Below are positions 15,847 through 22,530 of a stretch of DNA of 34,377 bases, in pieces. The DNA is from JAATGA01 sp047605605 (GTDB lineage Bacteria; Pseudomonadota; Alphaproteobacteria; Rhodobacterales; Rhodobacteraceae): NCBI GenBank assembly GCA_047605605.1, contig JASGFG010000037.1, forward strand, positions 1 to 34,377. The letters are read 5' to 3'. Made by a program: the position numbers and the translations under genes. Numbering within the stretch: the stretch's first letter is position 1; the number at the start of each line of letters is the position of its first letter. The notes beneath the pieces are model-generated. The model ran no database searches, was not told the DNA's origin, and saw only the letters and a program-made list of their open reading frames with translations.

Positions 15847-15915
15847 CAAATTCCTGCAAAGGAATTTGCCAATTTTCTTCAAGAAAATTGCCCGGAGTTT
15901 TTGAAAACTCCGGGC
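15847..15915. repeat. Three adjacent hairpins downstream of cysS (dispersed palindromic repeat)
   Basis: Three inverted repeats follow each other: CAAATTCCT/AGGAATTTG (15847-15868), AATTTTCTT/AAGAAAATT (15871-15889) and GCCCGGAGTTTT/AAAACTCCGGGC (15890-15915). They start 10 bases beyond the cysS stop codon and probably act as terminator or mRNA-stabilising structure. The first two hairpins resemble the element at 32584-32642 in sequence, with paired base changes in the stem. Confidence 0.75.
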
Positions 15916-15924
15916 AACCGCCCG

Positions 15925-17316
15925 TCACGGCAAACCGTCCAGCCGGGCCGCGTCGAATCCCGCGCCGGGCATCAGTTCCACCCCGGCCTTCGACATCCGC
16001 ACCTCGACCCCCGCCGCGACCAGCGCCGCCTTCATCGCATCGACCGGGCCGAAATCCTTCGTCGCCATCGCCGCATCGCGCAAGGCGGCCAGCCGCGCGG
16101 CATAGGGGGCAAGGTCCACCCCTGCCACGGCCCAGTCGCCCAACCCGTCCTCCAACAGGCCCAAGAGTGCAGCCGAAGCCTTCAACCCCGCCGCATCGCC
16201 CGCCCGCGACAATTCGTGCAGCTGCGCAATGGCCCCCGCGGTGTTCAGATCGTCCGCCAGGGCCTCGATCACCGCCGTCGACGGCACACCGGCCGCGACG
16301 CCCGCGACCTGAGCGCGCCATTTCCGCAATGCGCCTTCGGCCTGGACCGCTTTTTCATGGGTCCAGTCCATCGGCTTGCCGTAATGGGTGCCCAGATAGA
16401 CAAGGCGGATCACCTCGCCCGGATAGCCCTGGTCCAGCAGGTCGCGCACGGTAAAGAAATTGCCCAGCGACTTGGACATCTTCCTGCCCTCGACCTGCAA
16501 CATCTCGTTGTGCAGCCAGTAGCGCGCAAAACCGCTGCCGGGATGGGCGCAGCAGCTTTGCGCCACCTCGTTCTCGTGATGGGGGAATTGCAGGTCGATG
16601 CCGCCGCCATGGATGTCGAAACTCGCCCCCAGCAGCTCGAAACTCATGGCCGAGCATTCGATGTGCCAGCCCGGTCGCCCCCGGCCCCAGGGGCTGTCCC
16701 ACCCCGGCAGCCCCTCATCCGATGGCTTCCACAGCACGAAATCCATCGGATCGCGCTTCCACGGCGCGACCTCGACCCTTGCCCCGGCGATCATGTCATC
16801 GACCGACCGGCCCGACAGGCGACCGTAGTCGGGAAAGCTGCGCACGTCGAACAGCACATGCCCTTCGGCCGCATAGGCATTGCCGCGCGCGATCAGCTCC
16901 TCGATCATCGCGATCATCGCGCCGATGTAATCGGTCGCCCGCGGCTCGCGCGTCGGGCGCAGCGCGCCAAGCGCATCCATGTCCTGATGATACCAGGCGA
17001 TGGTTTCCTCGGTCCGCTCGCGGATCAGGCTTTCCAGACTGCCCGGCGCACCGGCCGCCTTGCGCGCCTGCGCGGTCGCGTTGATCTTGTCGTCCACATC
17101 GGTGAAGTTGCGCACATAGGTGACGTGATCCGCCCCGTAGACATGCCGCAGCAGCCGGAACAGCGTGTCGAAGACCACGACCGGGCGGGCATTGCCGATA
17201 TGGGCACGGTCATAGACGGTGGGGCCGCAGACATACATCCGCACATTCGCGGCATCGAGCGGCGCGAAAACCTGCTTTTCGCGCGCCCTGGTGTTCCACA
17301 GGCGGATCGTGACCAT
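15925..17316 (-). CDS. cysS: Cysteinyl-tRNA synthetase
   Basis: This class I aminoacyl-tRNA synthetase charges tRNA-Cys with cysteine. The 463-residue length is normal. The HIGH-type signature is HIGN (39-42) within PTVYDRAHIGNARPVVVFD, and KMSKS is at 279-283. The zinc site that discriminates cysteine is complete: Cys30 (MYVCGPTVYD), Cys221 (HIECSAM), His246 and Glu250 (FPHHENE). The C-terminal DALR-type helical anticodon region follows. The ATG at 17316 follows GGAGGGG; the longer frame upstream is not protein-like. A 14-codon Cys-rich leader ORF with its own promoter and a terminator-like hairpin precedes it (17389-17499), suggesting control by charged tRNA-Cys. Confidence 0.98.
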   Translation of the reverse strand: MVTIRLWNTRAREKQVFAPLDAANVRMYVCGPTVYDRAHIGNARPVVVFDTLFRLLRHVYGADHVTYVRNFTDVDDKINATAQARKAAGAPGSLESLIRERTEETIAWYHQDMDALGALRPTREPRATDYIGAMIAMIEELIARGNAYAAEGHVLFDVRSFPDYGRLSGRSVDDMIAGARVEVAPWKRDPMDFVLWKPSDEGLPGWDSPWGRGRPGWHIECSAMSFELLGASFDIHGGGIDLQFPHHENEVAQSCCAHPGSGFARYWLHNEMLQVEGRKMSKSLGNFFTVRDLLDQGYPGEVIRLVYLGTHYGKPMDWTHEKAVQAEGALRKWRAQVAGVAAGVPSTAVIEALADDLNTAGAIAQLHELSRAGDAAGLKASAALLGLLEDGLGDWAVAGVDLAPYAARLAALRDAAMATKDFGPVDAMKAALVAAGVEVRMSKAGVELMPGAGFDAARLDGLP

Positions 17317-17388
17317 AACCCCTCCATGCCGCGAAACGGCATCCGTGCGCCAACCCGGCGCGGGCTTAGCAACTTCGGCTGTCCTTGG

Positions 17389-17427
17389 AAACAGAAGAAG
17401 GGCCCGCGCGACGTTTCCGTCAGCGGG
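17389..17427 (-). terminator. Terminator-like hairpin in the cysS leader (candidate attenuator)
   Basis: On the minus strand CCCGCTGACG (17427-17418), loop GAAA, and CGTCG(C)GCGGG (17413-17403) form a 10-bp stem with one bulged C and a GNRA-type loop. It is followed by the pyrimidine-rich CCCTTCTTCTGTTT. The TGA stop codon of the Cys-rich leader ORF lies inside the 5' arm. The U-tract is interrupted, so termination would be partial. A second pairing, AAGGGCC (17455-17449, in leader codons 4-6) with GGCCCTT (17404-17398), overlaps the base of this stem. Confidence 0.5.
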
Positions 17428-17464
17428 TAATGCAGCAGATGCAGATGCGGCCCTTGCGTTCCAT
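17420..17464 (-). CDS. Candidate Cys-rich leader peptide of cysS
   Basis: A 14-codon ORF, MERKGRICICCITR, with Cys at positions 8, 10 and 11 (all TGC), ends 103 bases before the cysS ATG. It has no Shine-Dalgarno sequence. However, a well-spaced promoter places the transcription start at or next to the A of its ATG, so it would be read as a leaderless mRNA, the arrangement known for the trpL leader of Sinorhizobium meliloti. Its stop codon is inside a terminator-like hairpin. A stall at the Cys codons should cover the 5' arm of that hairpin and let transcription continue into cysS. Three Cys in 14 codons directly upstream of the cysteinyl-tRNA synthetase gene is the main evidence. Expression is not shown. 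Confidence 0.6.
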   Translation of the reverse strand: MERKGRICICCITR

Positions 17465-17470
17465 GGCGGT

Positions 17471-17499
17471 GCCATAGCACCCCGAAAGGCGCCGCGCAA
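17471..17499 (-). promoter_or_regulatory. Candidate promoter of the cysS leader transcript
   Basis: On the minus strand TTGCGC (17499-17494), a 17-base spacer, and TATGGC (17476-17471). The A of the leader ATG is the seventh base after the -10 element, a usual start position, which predicts a leaderless transcript. The -35 element overlaps a hairpin at 17491-17514 that may help end the upstream barrel-protein transcript. Confidence 0.55.
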
Positions 17500-17553
17500 C
17501 GAAAAGGGCGCGGCAGGTTTCCCCGCCGCACCCCCGTGATCCGCCCGGCGGGG
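17491..17553 (-). terminator. Two hairpins after the beta-barrel gene, weak terminator
   Basis: CCCCGCCG/CGGCGGGG (17521-17528 and 17546-17553) and GCCGCGC/GCGCGGC (17491-17497 and 17508-17514) follow the stop codon of the minus-strand outer-membrane gene. Neither has a clear T-tract on that strand; a Rho-dependent or processing role is equally possible. Confidence 0.4.
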
Positions 17554-17555
17554 GA

Positions 17556-18158
17556 TCAGAAGTGATAGGCCGCTTTCAACTGGACGGTGGTGCCGTCCAC
17601 GTCGATGCCCGATTTGTCGAAGTTGTCGAACTTGTTGTAGAGCGCCTCGCCGCCAACGGTCCACTGGTCGCTCAGCTGATAGTCAAGGCCGACGCCCGCG
17701 AACCAGCCGTTGTCGCTGTAGCTATCGCCGGCGATGTCGGCCTTGGCATGGGCGGGACCAGCCGAGACATAGACCAGCGTACGGCCCAGATCGTAACCGG
17801 CCTGAAGTTTCAGGCGGGTCAGGTTTTTCAGCTTGGCGTCAGGGTCGCTGCTGTCGATGTTCGACGCGTTGTAGTCGAGTTCGGCGCCCAGAACCGCCTT
17901 GCCCAGATCCCAGCGATAGCCGCCGTGGATACCGCCGATGGCGCCCGAGGCGTCAACATCGACGGAATCGGCCTTAACCTTGCCGTAACCCAGCTGCACA
18001 CCGACATAGCCGCCGCCCCAGTTGCCGTCCACGGCCGGGGCGATGATCGGCGCGGGGGCCGCGACAACGGGCTCCGGCACAGGCTGGCTCAGCCCGCCGG
18101 CAAAGGCAGCGGGGGCGGCAAGCGTTGCGCCAAGGGCAAGGATGGTGATCTTGTTCAT
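17556..18158 (-). CDS. Outer-membrane beta-barrel protein, opacity/Omp25-like
   Basis: A 200-residue outer-membrane protein. Residues 1-20 form a signal peptide (cleavage near AAFA-GG), followed by a Pro/Ala-rich linker. The remainder shows an alternating strand pattern typical of an eight-stranded barrel: GNWGGGYVGVQLGYG, GAIGGIHGGYRWDLG, AVLGAELDYN, LTRLKLQAGYDLG, LVYVSAGPAHAKADI, GWFAGVGLDYQLSDQWTVGGEALYNKF. It ends in VQLKAAYHF, the terminal Phe used for barrel assembly. The family includes opacity proteins and Brucella Omp25; its role is structural or adhesive. AGGAG precedes the ATG. It is probably monocistronic. Confidence 0.93.
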   Translation of the reverse strand: MNKITILALGATLAAPAAFAGGLSQPVPEPVVAAPAPIIAPAVDGNWGGGYVGVQLGYGKVKADSVDVDASGAIGGIHGGYRWDLGKAVLGAELDYNASNIDSSDPDAKLKNLTRLKLQAGYDLGRTLVYVSAGPAHAKADIAGDSYSDNGWFAGVGLDYQLSDQWTVGGEALYNKFDNFDKSGIDVDGTTVQLKAAYHF

Positions 18159-18437
18159 TTCGTTCTCCTGTCTGTGGCATCGGCGGGTTTTGCCCGCTCG
18201 CTGATGCCCACGAGCGCCACATCGCAGCGTCTCTGGCGGGGATATTTCCCGCTGAGGGCGGGTTTACAACGCCCTCTCACGCGATGGTGTTCCATCGTGC
18301 GCCGGCCGTGTTGCGCATCGCCCCGCATCGGCAGGCTCTTGCCCACCGGGCGCGGAACATGCGCCATTCCCCGCTTGATCCGCGCGCGGCCGCACCGCAG
18401 TCTTGCCCCCCACATACCGTCCCGCCCCGAGGATTCC

Positions 18438-19268
18438 ATGCGCCGCATCGCCGCCCTGTTTCTGGCCCTGACCTGTCTTGTGATGGCGCCCGCCGCCGCG
18501 CAGGAATTGCCGCAGCCGCTGTCAGACACCGTCAGCGATTTCGCCGGGGTTCTGACGCCAGAGGACTCCGCCTCCCTGACCCGGACGCTGGCTGCGGCGC
18601 GGCAGGAAACCGGGGTTCAGATCGTTGCGGTGACGATGGACCGCATCCCCGATGGCCAGCGGATCGAGGATTACGCCAAGACCCTGTTCAACGCTTGGGG
18701 CGTGGGGGACAAGTCGCGCAATGACGGGATCATGATCCTTCTTGCGCGCGGGGACCGGGCGGTGCGCGTGGCGCTTGGCGCGGGTTATGATCCGGTCTGG
18801 GATGGCGCGGCACAGCGCGCCATCGACACCGCGATGCTGCCCGCCTTTCGCGAAGGCAAGTTCGCGCAAGGGTTGCAGGCCGGGGCCGAGGCGGTGATCG
18901 ACCGCGTGGCCCGTCCGCATTCGGCGGGCCAGCCCGCCCCTGCCGCGCCCGACCGGCCCTGGTCGGATTTCCTGATCCCCGGCGGCATGGTCGCGGGGTT
19001 TGCGGCGCTGGTCCTCGCCTCCCGCCGCAGGCGCCGCGACGGACGCCCTGCGCGCTGCCCGTCCTGCGGCGCCACCGACATCCGGCGCGAGCAGCAGACA
19101 TGGCCGGTCTGGCAATGGACCTGCCCCGCCTGCGGCTGGCGGCGCGATGTGGCCCTGCGCGGCAATCCGAACGACCCCAACCGGCGCAACCACCGCCGGG
19201 ACGACGGGCCGGGCGGCGGGTTCGGCGGCGGCAGCTCTTCGGGCGGCGGGGCGACGGGGCGGTGGTAG
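18438..19268 (+). CDS. TPM domain protein with membrane anchor and zinc ribbon
   Basis: A 276-residue protein of the YgcG/TPM (TLP18.3-Psb32-MOLO-1) family. Residues 1-21 are a signal peptide (APAAAQ-EL). The TPM domain spans about 30-155 with VSDFAGVLTPEDSASL, the GVQIVAVTMD strand and GIMILLARGDRAVRVALGAGYD. One transmembrane helix lies at 176-195, followed by a basic stop-transfer RRRRR. The cytoplasmic tail has two C-x2-C pairs (Cys207/210 and Cys229/232), a zinc ribbon, and a Gly/Ser-rich end. The domain is periplasmic and linked in various proteins to membrane-protein quality control; its bacterial role is unsettled. GAGG precedes the ATG. A much longer upstream frame is antisense to the barrel gene and is rejected. 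Confidence 0.88.
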   Translation: MRRIAALFLALTCLVMAPAAAQELPQPLSDTVSDFAGVLTPEDSASLTRTLAAARQETGVQIVAVTMDRIPDGQRIEDYAKTLFNAWGVGDKSRNDGIMILLARGDRAVRVALGAGYDPVWDGAAQRAIDTAMLPAFREGKFAQGLQAGAEAVIDRVARPHSAGQPAPAAPDRPWSDFLIPGGMVAGFAALVLASRRRRRDGRPARCPSCGATDIRREQQTWPVWQWTCPACGWRRDVALRGNPNDPNRRNHRRDDGPGGGFGGGSSSGGGATGRW

Positions 19269-19338
19269 CGCCCCGCGCGCCATGGTCCACAAGACCCGCG
19301 CCCTGGTGCCGCCGCCTGTCCAAGGGCCGAGCGGTCGC

Positions 19339-20871
19339 CTAGCGGCTCTTGAAGATCGACCCCAGGATGCCGCGCACCAGCGCCTGACCCGACCGGGTGC
19401 CCAACTGGCGGGCGAAACTTTTCGCCAGCACCACACCGATGGAATCGTTGCGGCTGCCCGAACTGCGCGGCTTGGGGGCGGGTTGGGCGCTGCCCTCGTC
19501 ATAGCGGCGGGCGCGCTGGAACTCCTTGTCCTGCGCATCCTGCTGGGCCTTGGCCGCGGCCTCTTCCGCGGCCTTGTCGGCGCGGACGCGCAAACGCTCA
19601 TAGGCGCTGTCGCGGTCGACCGGGGTGCCGTATTTGCCCTTCATGGGCGAGGCGGCGACGATCTGCGCCCGCACCGACGGATCGACCGGCCCCAGTTGCG
19701 ACGAAGGCGGGCGCACCAGCGTCCGTTCCACCACGCCCGGCGCGCCCTTCGCCTCCAGGAAAGAGGTCAGCGCCTCGCCCGTGCCGACATCGCGGATCGC
19801 CTCTTCGGTCTTGAAACGGGGATTGGCGCGATAGGTCTGCGCGGCCTTGACCAGATCCTTCTGGTCCTGCGGGGTGAAGGCGCGCAGGGCGTGCTGAACG
19901 CGGTTGCCCAGCTGGCCCAGGATGTTGTCGGGCACGTCCGCCGGGTTCTGGGTGATGAAATAGATCCCCACCCCCTTGGACCGGATCAGCCGCGCCACCT
20001 GTTCCACCTTTTCGACCAGCGCCCTGGGCGCATCGTTGAACAGCAGATGCGCCTCGTCGAAAAAGAACACCAGCTTCGGCTTGTCGGGGTCGCCCACCTC
20101 GGGCAGCTCCTCGAACAGTTCCGACAAAAGCCACAGAAGGAAGGTCGCATAGAGCCGCGGGCTGTTCATCAGCTTGTCAGCGGCCAGCACGCTGACCATG
20201 CCCATCCCTTGCGCATCGACCGTCATGATGTCGGCCAGATCCAGCGCCGGTTCGCCGAACATCTGCGCCGCGCCCTGGTTTTCCAGAACCAGAAGCCGCC
20301 GCTGGATCGCGCCCACCGAAGTGGTCGAGACCAGCCCGTATTTCGTGCTGATCTCGGTCGCATGTTCGCCGATGAAGACCAGCAGCGCCTGAAGATCCTT
20401 CAGGTCCAGCAGGGGAAGCTGTTCCTCGTCCGCCAGCCGGAAGGCAACGTTCAGCACCCCTTCCTGCGGTTCGGTCAGTTCCAGCATCCGCGACAGCAGC
20501 AGCGGCCCCATCTCGGCCACGGTGGCGCGCACCGGCACGCCCTGTTCGCCGAAGACATCCCAGAAGATCACCGGAAAGGCGCGGTATTGCAGGTCCAGCC
20601 CGATGGTCTTGGCCCGGCTTTGAAAGGCATCGTTGGTCTTGGCCGAGGTCGAGCCGGCGGCGGCGATGCCCGACAGGTCGCCCTTCACGTCGGACATGAA
20701 GACCGGCACGCCCGCGGCCGAAAACCCTTCGGCCAGGACCTGAAGCGTCACGGTCTTGCCGGTGCCGGTGGCCCCCGCGATCAGCCCGTGGCGGTTGCCG
20801 AATTTCAGCAGCAGGTTCTGCGGGGCCGTATATCCCTCGCCCCCGCCGCCCACGAAAATGCTGTCGCTCAT
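19339..20871 (-). CDS. HerA-like ATPase/helicase, DUF853 (YjgR) family
   Basis: A 510-residue cytoplasmic P-loop ATPase of the FtsK/HerA superfamily. It starts SIFVGGGGEGYTAPQNLLLKFGNRHGLIAGATGTGKT, with Walker A GATGTGKT at 33-40 and the YjgR-typical VFMSDVKGDLSGI after it. Walker B is KLVFFFDEAHLLF, and the Gln/Asn sensor is YFITQNPADVPDNILGQLGNR. The C-terminus is a charged, Ala/Lys/Glu-rich linker (about 415-460) and a short conserved end. HerA proteins pump or process DNA with nucleases; DUF853 members have no defined substrate. No nuclease gene is nearby. The ATG at 20871 was preferred to 20904 because of GGAG upstream and family alignment. Confidence 0.92.
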   Translation of the reverse strand: MSDSIFVGGGGEGYTAPQNLLLKFGNRHGLIAGATGTGKTVTLQVLAEGFSAAGVPVFMSDVKGDLSGIAAAGSTSAKTNDAFQSRAKTIGLDLQYRAFPVIFWDVFGEQGVPVRATVAEMGPLLLSRMLELTEPQEGVLNVAFRLADEEQLPLLDLKDLQALLVFIGEHATEISTKYGLVSTTSVGAIQRRLLVLENQGAAQMFGEPALDLADIMTVDAQGMGMVSVLAADKLMNSPRLYATFLLWLLSELFEELPEVGDPDKPKLVFFFDEAHLLFNDAPRALVEKVEQVARLIRSKGVGIYFITQNPADVPDNILGQLGNRVQHALRAFTPQDQKDLVKAAQTYRANPRFKTEEAIRDVGTGEALTSFLEAKGAPGVVERTLVRPPSSQLGPVDPSVRAQIVAASPMKGKYGTPVDRDSAYERLRVRADKAAEEAAAKAQQDAQDKEFQRARRYDEGSAQPAPKPRSSGSRNDSIGVVLAKSFARQLGTRSGQALVRGILGSIFKSR

Positions 20872-20918
20872 CACGCCGCTCCGTTGCTGCCGTAACGCAG
20901 GCAAAATACATCGTTAAC

Positions 20919-21021
20919 CGATCCATGCCAGAGTGAACCTGCCGGGCGTCACGGGTTTCCGTCCGGCGGTGACTTTCTCCCTGTCGGACTGGCCGCGCCC
21001 CTGAAAAGGCGCGGCTTTTTT
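20919..21021 (+). ncRNA. Candidate small RNA 1 (intergenic, terminator-ended)
   Basis: A plus-strand transcript is inferred because a perfect T-tract terminator (20992-21021) stands in a region with no upstream plus-strand gene. A modest promoter, TTGCTG (20884-20889), 17 bases, TACATC (20907-20912), would start it near 20919. Predicted elements are a 5' hairpin (GCCGG/CCGGC, about 20941-20967), an unpaired CTCCCTGTCGGACT stretch, then the terminator stem. The CUCCCU run could pair with ribosome binding sites. A 23-codon GTG frame at 20933-21004 is possible but has no ribosome binding site. Boundaries are approximate. Confidence 0.45.
20992..21021 (+). terminator. Intrinsic terminator of candidate small RNA 1
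   Basis: GCCGCGCC (20992-20999) and GGCGCGGC (21008-21015) pair around an 8-base loop and are followed by six T (21016-21021). There is no T-tract on the other strand, so it works only for rightward transcription. Confidence 0.9.
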
Positions 21022-21058
21022 GCATCTTTTCCGTCGGTTTCGTGGCAGATTTTCCCGG

Positions 21059-21087
21059 TTGACGGATCGGTCGATCCGACATAGCGT
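21059..21087 (+). promoter_or_regulatory. Promoter of candidate small RNA 2
   Basis: TTGACG at 21059-21064, 17 bases, TAGCGT at 21082-21087. This predicts a start near 21095. It lies between the terminator of RNA 1 and the second arm of the 19-bp repeat. Confidence 0.6.
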
Positions 21088-21094
21088 CCCTGCC

Positions 21095-21163
21095 CAGAAG
21101 TCGGCCAGTCCGACAGGGAGCATAAAAACAATCCGAAAAAGGGCCGGTCTTCCGGCCCTTTTT
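21095..21163 (+). ncRNA. Candidate small RNA 2 (possible sponge for RNA 1)
   Basis: A short transcript of about 69 bases is predicted from a good promoter to a strong terminator, with no ORF. Its 5' part can form GUCGG-ccagu-CCGAC and carries the 19-nt complement of candidate RNA 1; an A-rich single-stranded stretch (21121-21135) and the terminator follow. Promoter, size and terminator fit a bacterial trans-acting small RNA. I do not recognise the family. Confidence 0.6.
21136..21163. terminator. Bidirectional intrinsic terminator
   Basis: AAAAAGGGCCGG (21136-21147), loop TCTT, CCGGCCCTTTTT (21152-21163): a perfect 12-bp inverted repeat with T-tracts in both directions. It ends candidate small RNA 2. 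Confidence 0.95.
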
Positions 21164-21296
21164 CATTGCCCCGCCATCACCTTTGCGAGAGAGGCGGCGC
21201 CCGGTCCGGATCCCGGTCGCGGATATGGATTTTCGCACCTGACTTCGGTTCGGCGGCATGTTACACGGCGGCCCGAATGAAACAGGGACCAACCGC

Positions 21297-21971
21297 ATGT
21301 CCATGACCGAACTGACTCGCAAACTGGCCTTTGGCGCAAGCATCCTTGCCGTCTCGGGCGCAATGGCCTTCGCCCAGGAAGCCACGACCGCCCCGGCGGC
21401 CGACGCCCCCGCCACGACCGAGGCCCCCGCCGCCCCCGCAGACGGCCTGTCGATGGGCGCCGAGGCGAACACCCCGCCCGCCCCCAAGACCCAGGAAACC
21501 GCTGCCGTCGGCGAAACCTATCTCGCCTCGAAATCCGAGAGCTGGGAACAGCGCTGCGTCAAGACCGAGGACGGCTCCGACCCGTGCCAGCTTTACCAGC
21601 TGCTGAAGGACCAGCAGGGCACTTCGGTGGCCGAGTTCACCATCTTCCCGCTGCCCGCGGGCGGCCAGGCGGTCGCAGGCGCCACGGTGATCGTGCCGCT
21701 GGAAACGCTGCTGACCGCGAATCTGGCGCTGGCCATCGACGGCAGCAAACCCAAGGTCTATCCCTACAGCTTCTGCGCGCAGATCGGCTGTGTCGCCCGC
21801 ATCGGCTTTACCGCCGACGAGGTGGCGCAACTGAAAAAGGGCGCCAAGGCCGTCATGACGCTGGTTCCCGCCGTCGCACCCGACCAGAAGGTGCTGCTGG
21901 ACATCTCGCTGAAGGGCTTCACCGCCGGGTTCGACGGGCTGAAAGTGCCCGCAGCGCCGAAAAAGAACTGA
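21297..21971 (+). CDS. Invasion-associated locus B (IalB) family protein
   Basis: A 224-residue exported protein. A Sec signal peptide ends near Ala26 (GAMAFA-QE). An Ala/Pro/Thr-rich low-complexity linker (28-75) follows, and the IalB-like domain spans about 80-220: WEQRCVKTEDGSDPCQLYQLL with two Cys, then VAEFTIFPLP, VIVPLETLLTANLALAIDG and YPYSFCAQIGCVARIGFT with two more Cys. The four Cys probably form disulfides in the periplasm. IalB takes its name from Bartonella red-cell invasion, but homologues in free-living Rhodobacterales and Rhizobiales have no defined role. The ATG at 21297 follows AGGGA; ATG at 21303 is the alternative. A terminator follows the stop. Confidence 0.9.
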   Translation: MSMTELTRKLAFGASILAVSGAMAFAQEATTAPAADAPATTEAPAAPADGLSMGAEANTPPAPKTQETAAVGETYLASKSESWEQRCVKTEDGSDPCQLYQLLKDQQGTSVAEFTIFPLPAGGQAVAGATVIVPLETLLTANLALAIDGSKPKVYPYSFCAQIGCVARIGFTADEVAQLKKGAKAVMTLVPAVAPDQKVLLDISLKGFTAGFDGLKVPAAPKKN

Positions 21972-21995
21972 TCCCGCCCGCAATGGCGATCAGGG

Positions 21996-22023
21996 GGGCC
22001 GTGCCGGCAGGCGCGGCCCTTTT
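21996..22023 (+). terminator. Intrinsic terminator of the IalB-family gene
   Basis: GGGCCGTGCC (21996-22005), loop GGCA, GGCGCGGCCC (22010-22019) with one G-U pair, followed by TTTT. It abuts the stop codon of the convergent HxlR gene. Confidence 0.8.
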
Positions 22024-22394
22024 CAGTCCTGCGCGCCGGCATAGGCGCGGCGGGCGGAAACCACCTGCGTGTGATGCCGGTCGGCCCAGTCGATCAGCGC
22101 CGTCAGCGGCACCAGGAACGACCGTCCCAGTGCGGTCAGCGCATAGTCCACGCGCACCGGCACCTCGGCATGAACCGTCCGGCCGATCAGCCCGTCCTGT
22201 TCCAGCCGCTTCAGCGTCTGCGACAGCATCTGCCGCGACACGTCGGGCACCGCGCGGCCCAGTTCGTTGAACCGCATCCGCCCCGGCTCCAGCGCGGTCA
22301 GGACCAGCAGGCTCCACTGATCGCCGATCCGGTCCAGCACGTCGCGCACCGGGCATTGCGAAAAATCGACGGGACGAAGGGCGGGTTGGGGCAT
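22023..22394 (-). CDS. HxlR family transcriptional regulator
   Basis: A 123-residue winged-helix regulator. The signature is CPVRDVLDRIGDQWSLLVLTAL...RMRFNELGRAVPDVSRQMLSQTLKRLEQDGLI, with the conserved Cys14 near the N-terminus that senses electrophiles or oxidants in several family members (for example HypR and YodB). The wing region is RVDYALTALGRSFLVPL. GAGGA precedes the ATG. It is divergent from the NAD(P)-binding protein gene at 22531, with a shared 136-bp control region holding a long inverted repeat. It is therefore probably the repressor or activator of that gene and of itself. Confidence 0.94.
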   Translation of the reverse strand: MPQPALRPVDFSQCPVRDVLDRIGDQWSLLVLTALEPGRMRFNELGRAVPDVSRQMLSQTLKRLEQDGLIGRTVHAEVPVRVDYALTALGRSFLVPLTALIDWADRHHTQVVSARRAYAGAQD

Positions 22395-22445
22395 GATGGT
22401 CCTCGGGGTCAGTGCGGCGTGACCTGATCAGACGACTCTGACTTC

Positions 22446-22506
22446 TTGCGCGGTGCCGCGGCAGGTCATATTTCGCCAGGATCGGTCTGTTTTCAAGACC
22501 TGATCC
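22446..22506 (+). promoter_or_regulatory. Promoter with overlapping operator-like inverted repeat
   Basis: TTGCGC (22446-22451), 17 bases, TATTTC (22469-22474). The predicted start falls in an interrupted inverted repeat, GGATCgGTCT (22479-22488) and AGACcTGATCC (22496-22506). The position over the start site suits repression by the divergent HxlR protein. Confidence 0.5.
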
Positions 22507-22530
22507 ATAACACGAACCAAGGAGAGTCCC

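Larger units (their letters stand above)
20977..21120. repeat. 19-bp perfect inverted repeat with 106-bp spacer
   Basis: CTCCCTGTCGGACTGGCCG at 20977-20995 and its exact complement at 21102-21120. The first arm sits at the end of candidate RNA 1, partly in its terminator stem; the second arm sits near the start of candidate RNA 2. No target-site duplication is visible outside the arms, so a miniature transposable element is not supported. Confidence 0.95.

Noticed and set aside
15741..15924. Isoleucine attenuator upstream of cimA
   Set aside because: The only frame ending near the start contains no Ile codon, and the hairpins belong to intergenic repeats and the cysS 3' end.
17971..17987. 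TTAA-N7-GTAAC, a near-CtrA box
   Set aside because: It lies inside the coding region of the barrel protein, misses the consensus by one base, and has no start site nearby.
17562..18437. Extended N-terminus for the TPM protein
   Set aside because: The frame continues upstream antisense to the barrel gene, while the ATG at 18438 has a ribosome binding site and is followed directly by a good signal peptide.
20977..21120. Miniature transposable element bounded by a 19-bp inverted repeat
   Set aside because: There is no target-site duplication outside the arms, and the interior has a terminator and a promoter in a sensible order for two small RNAs.
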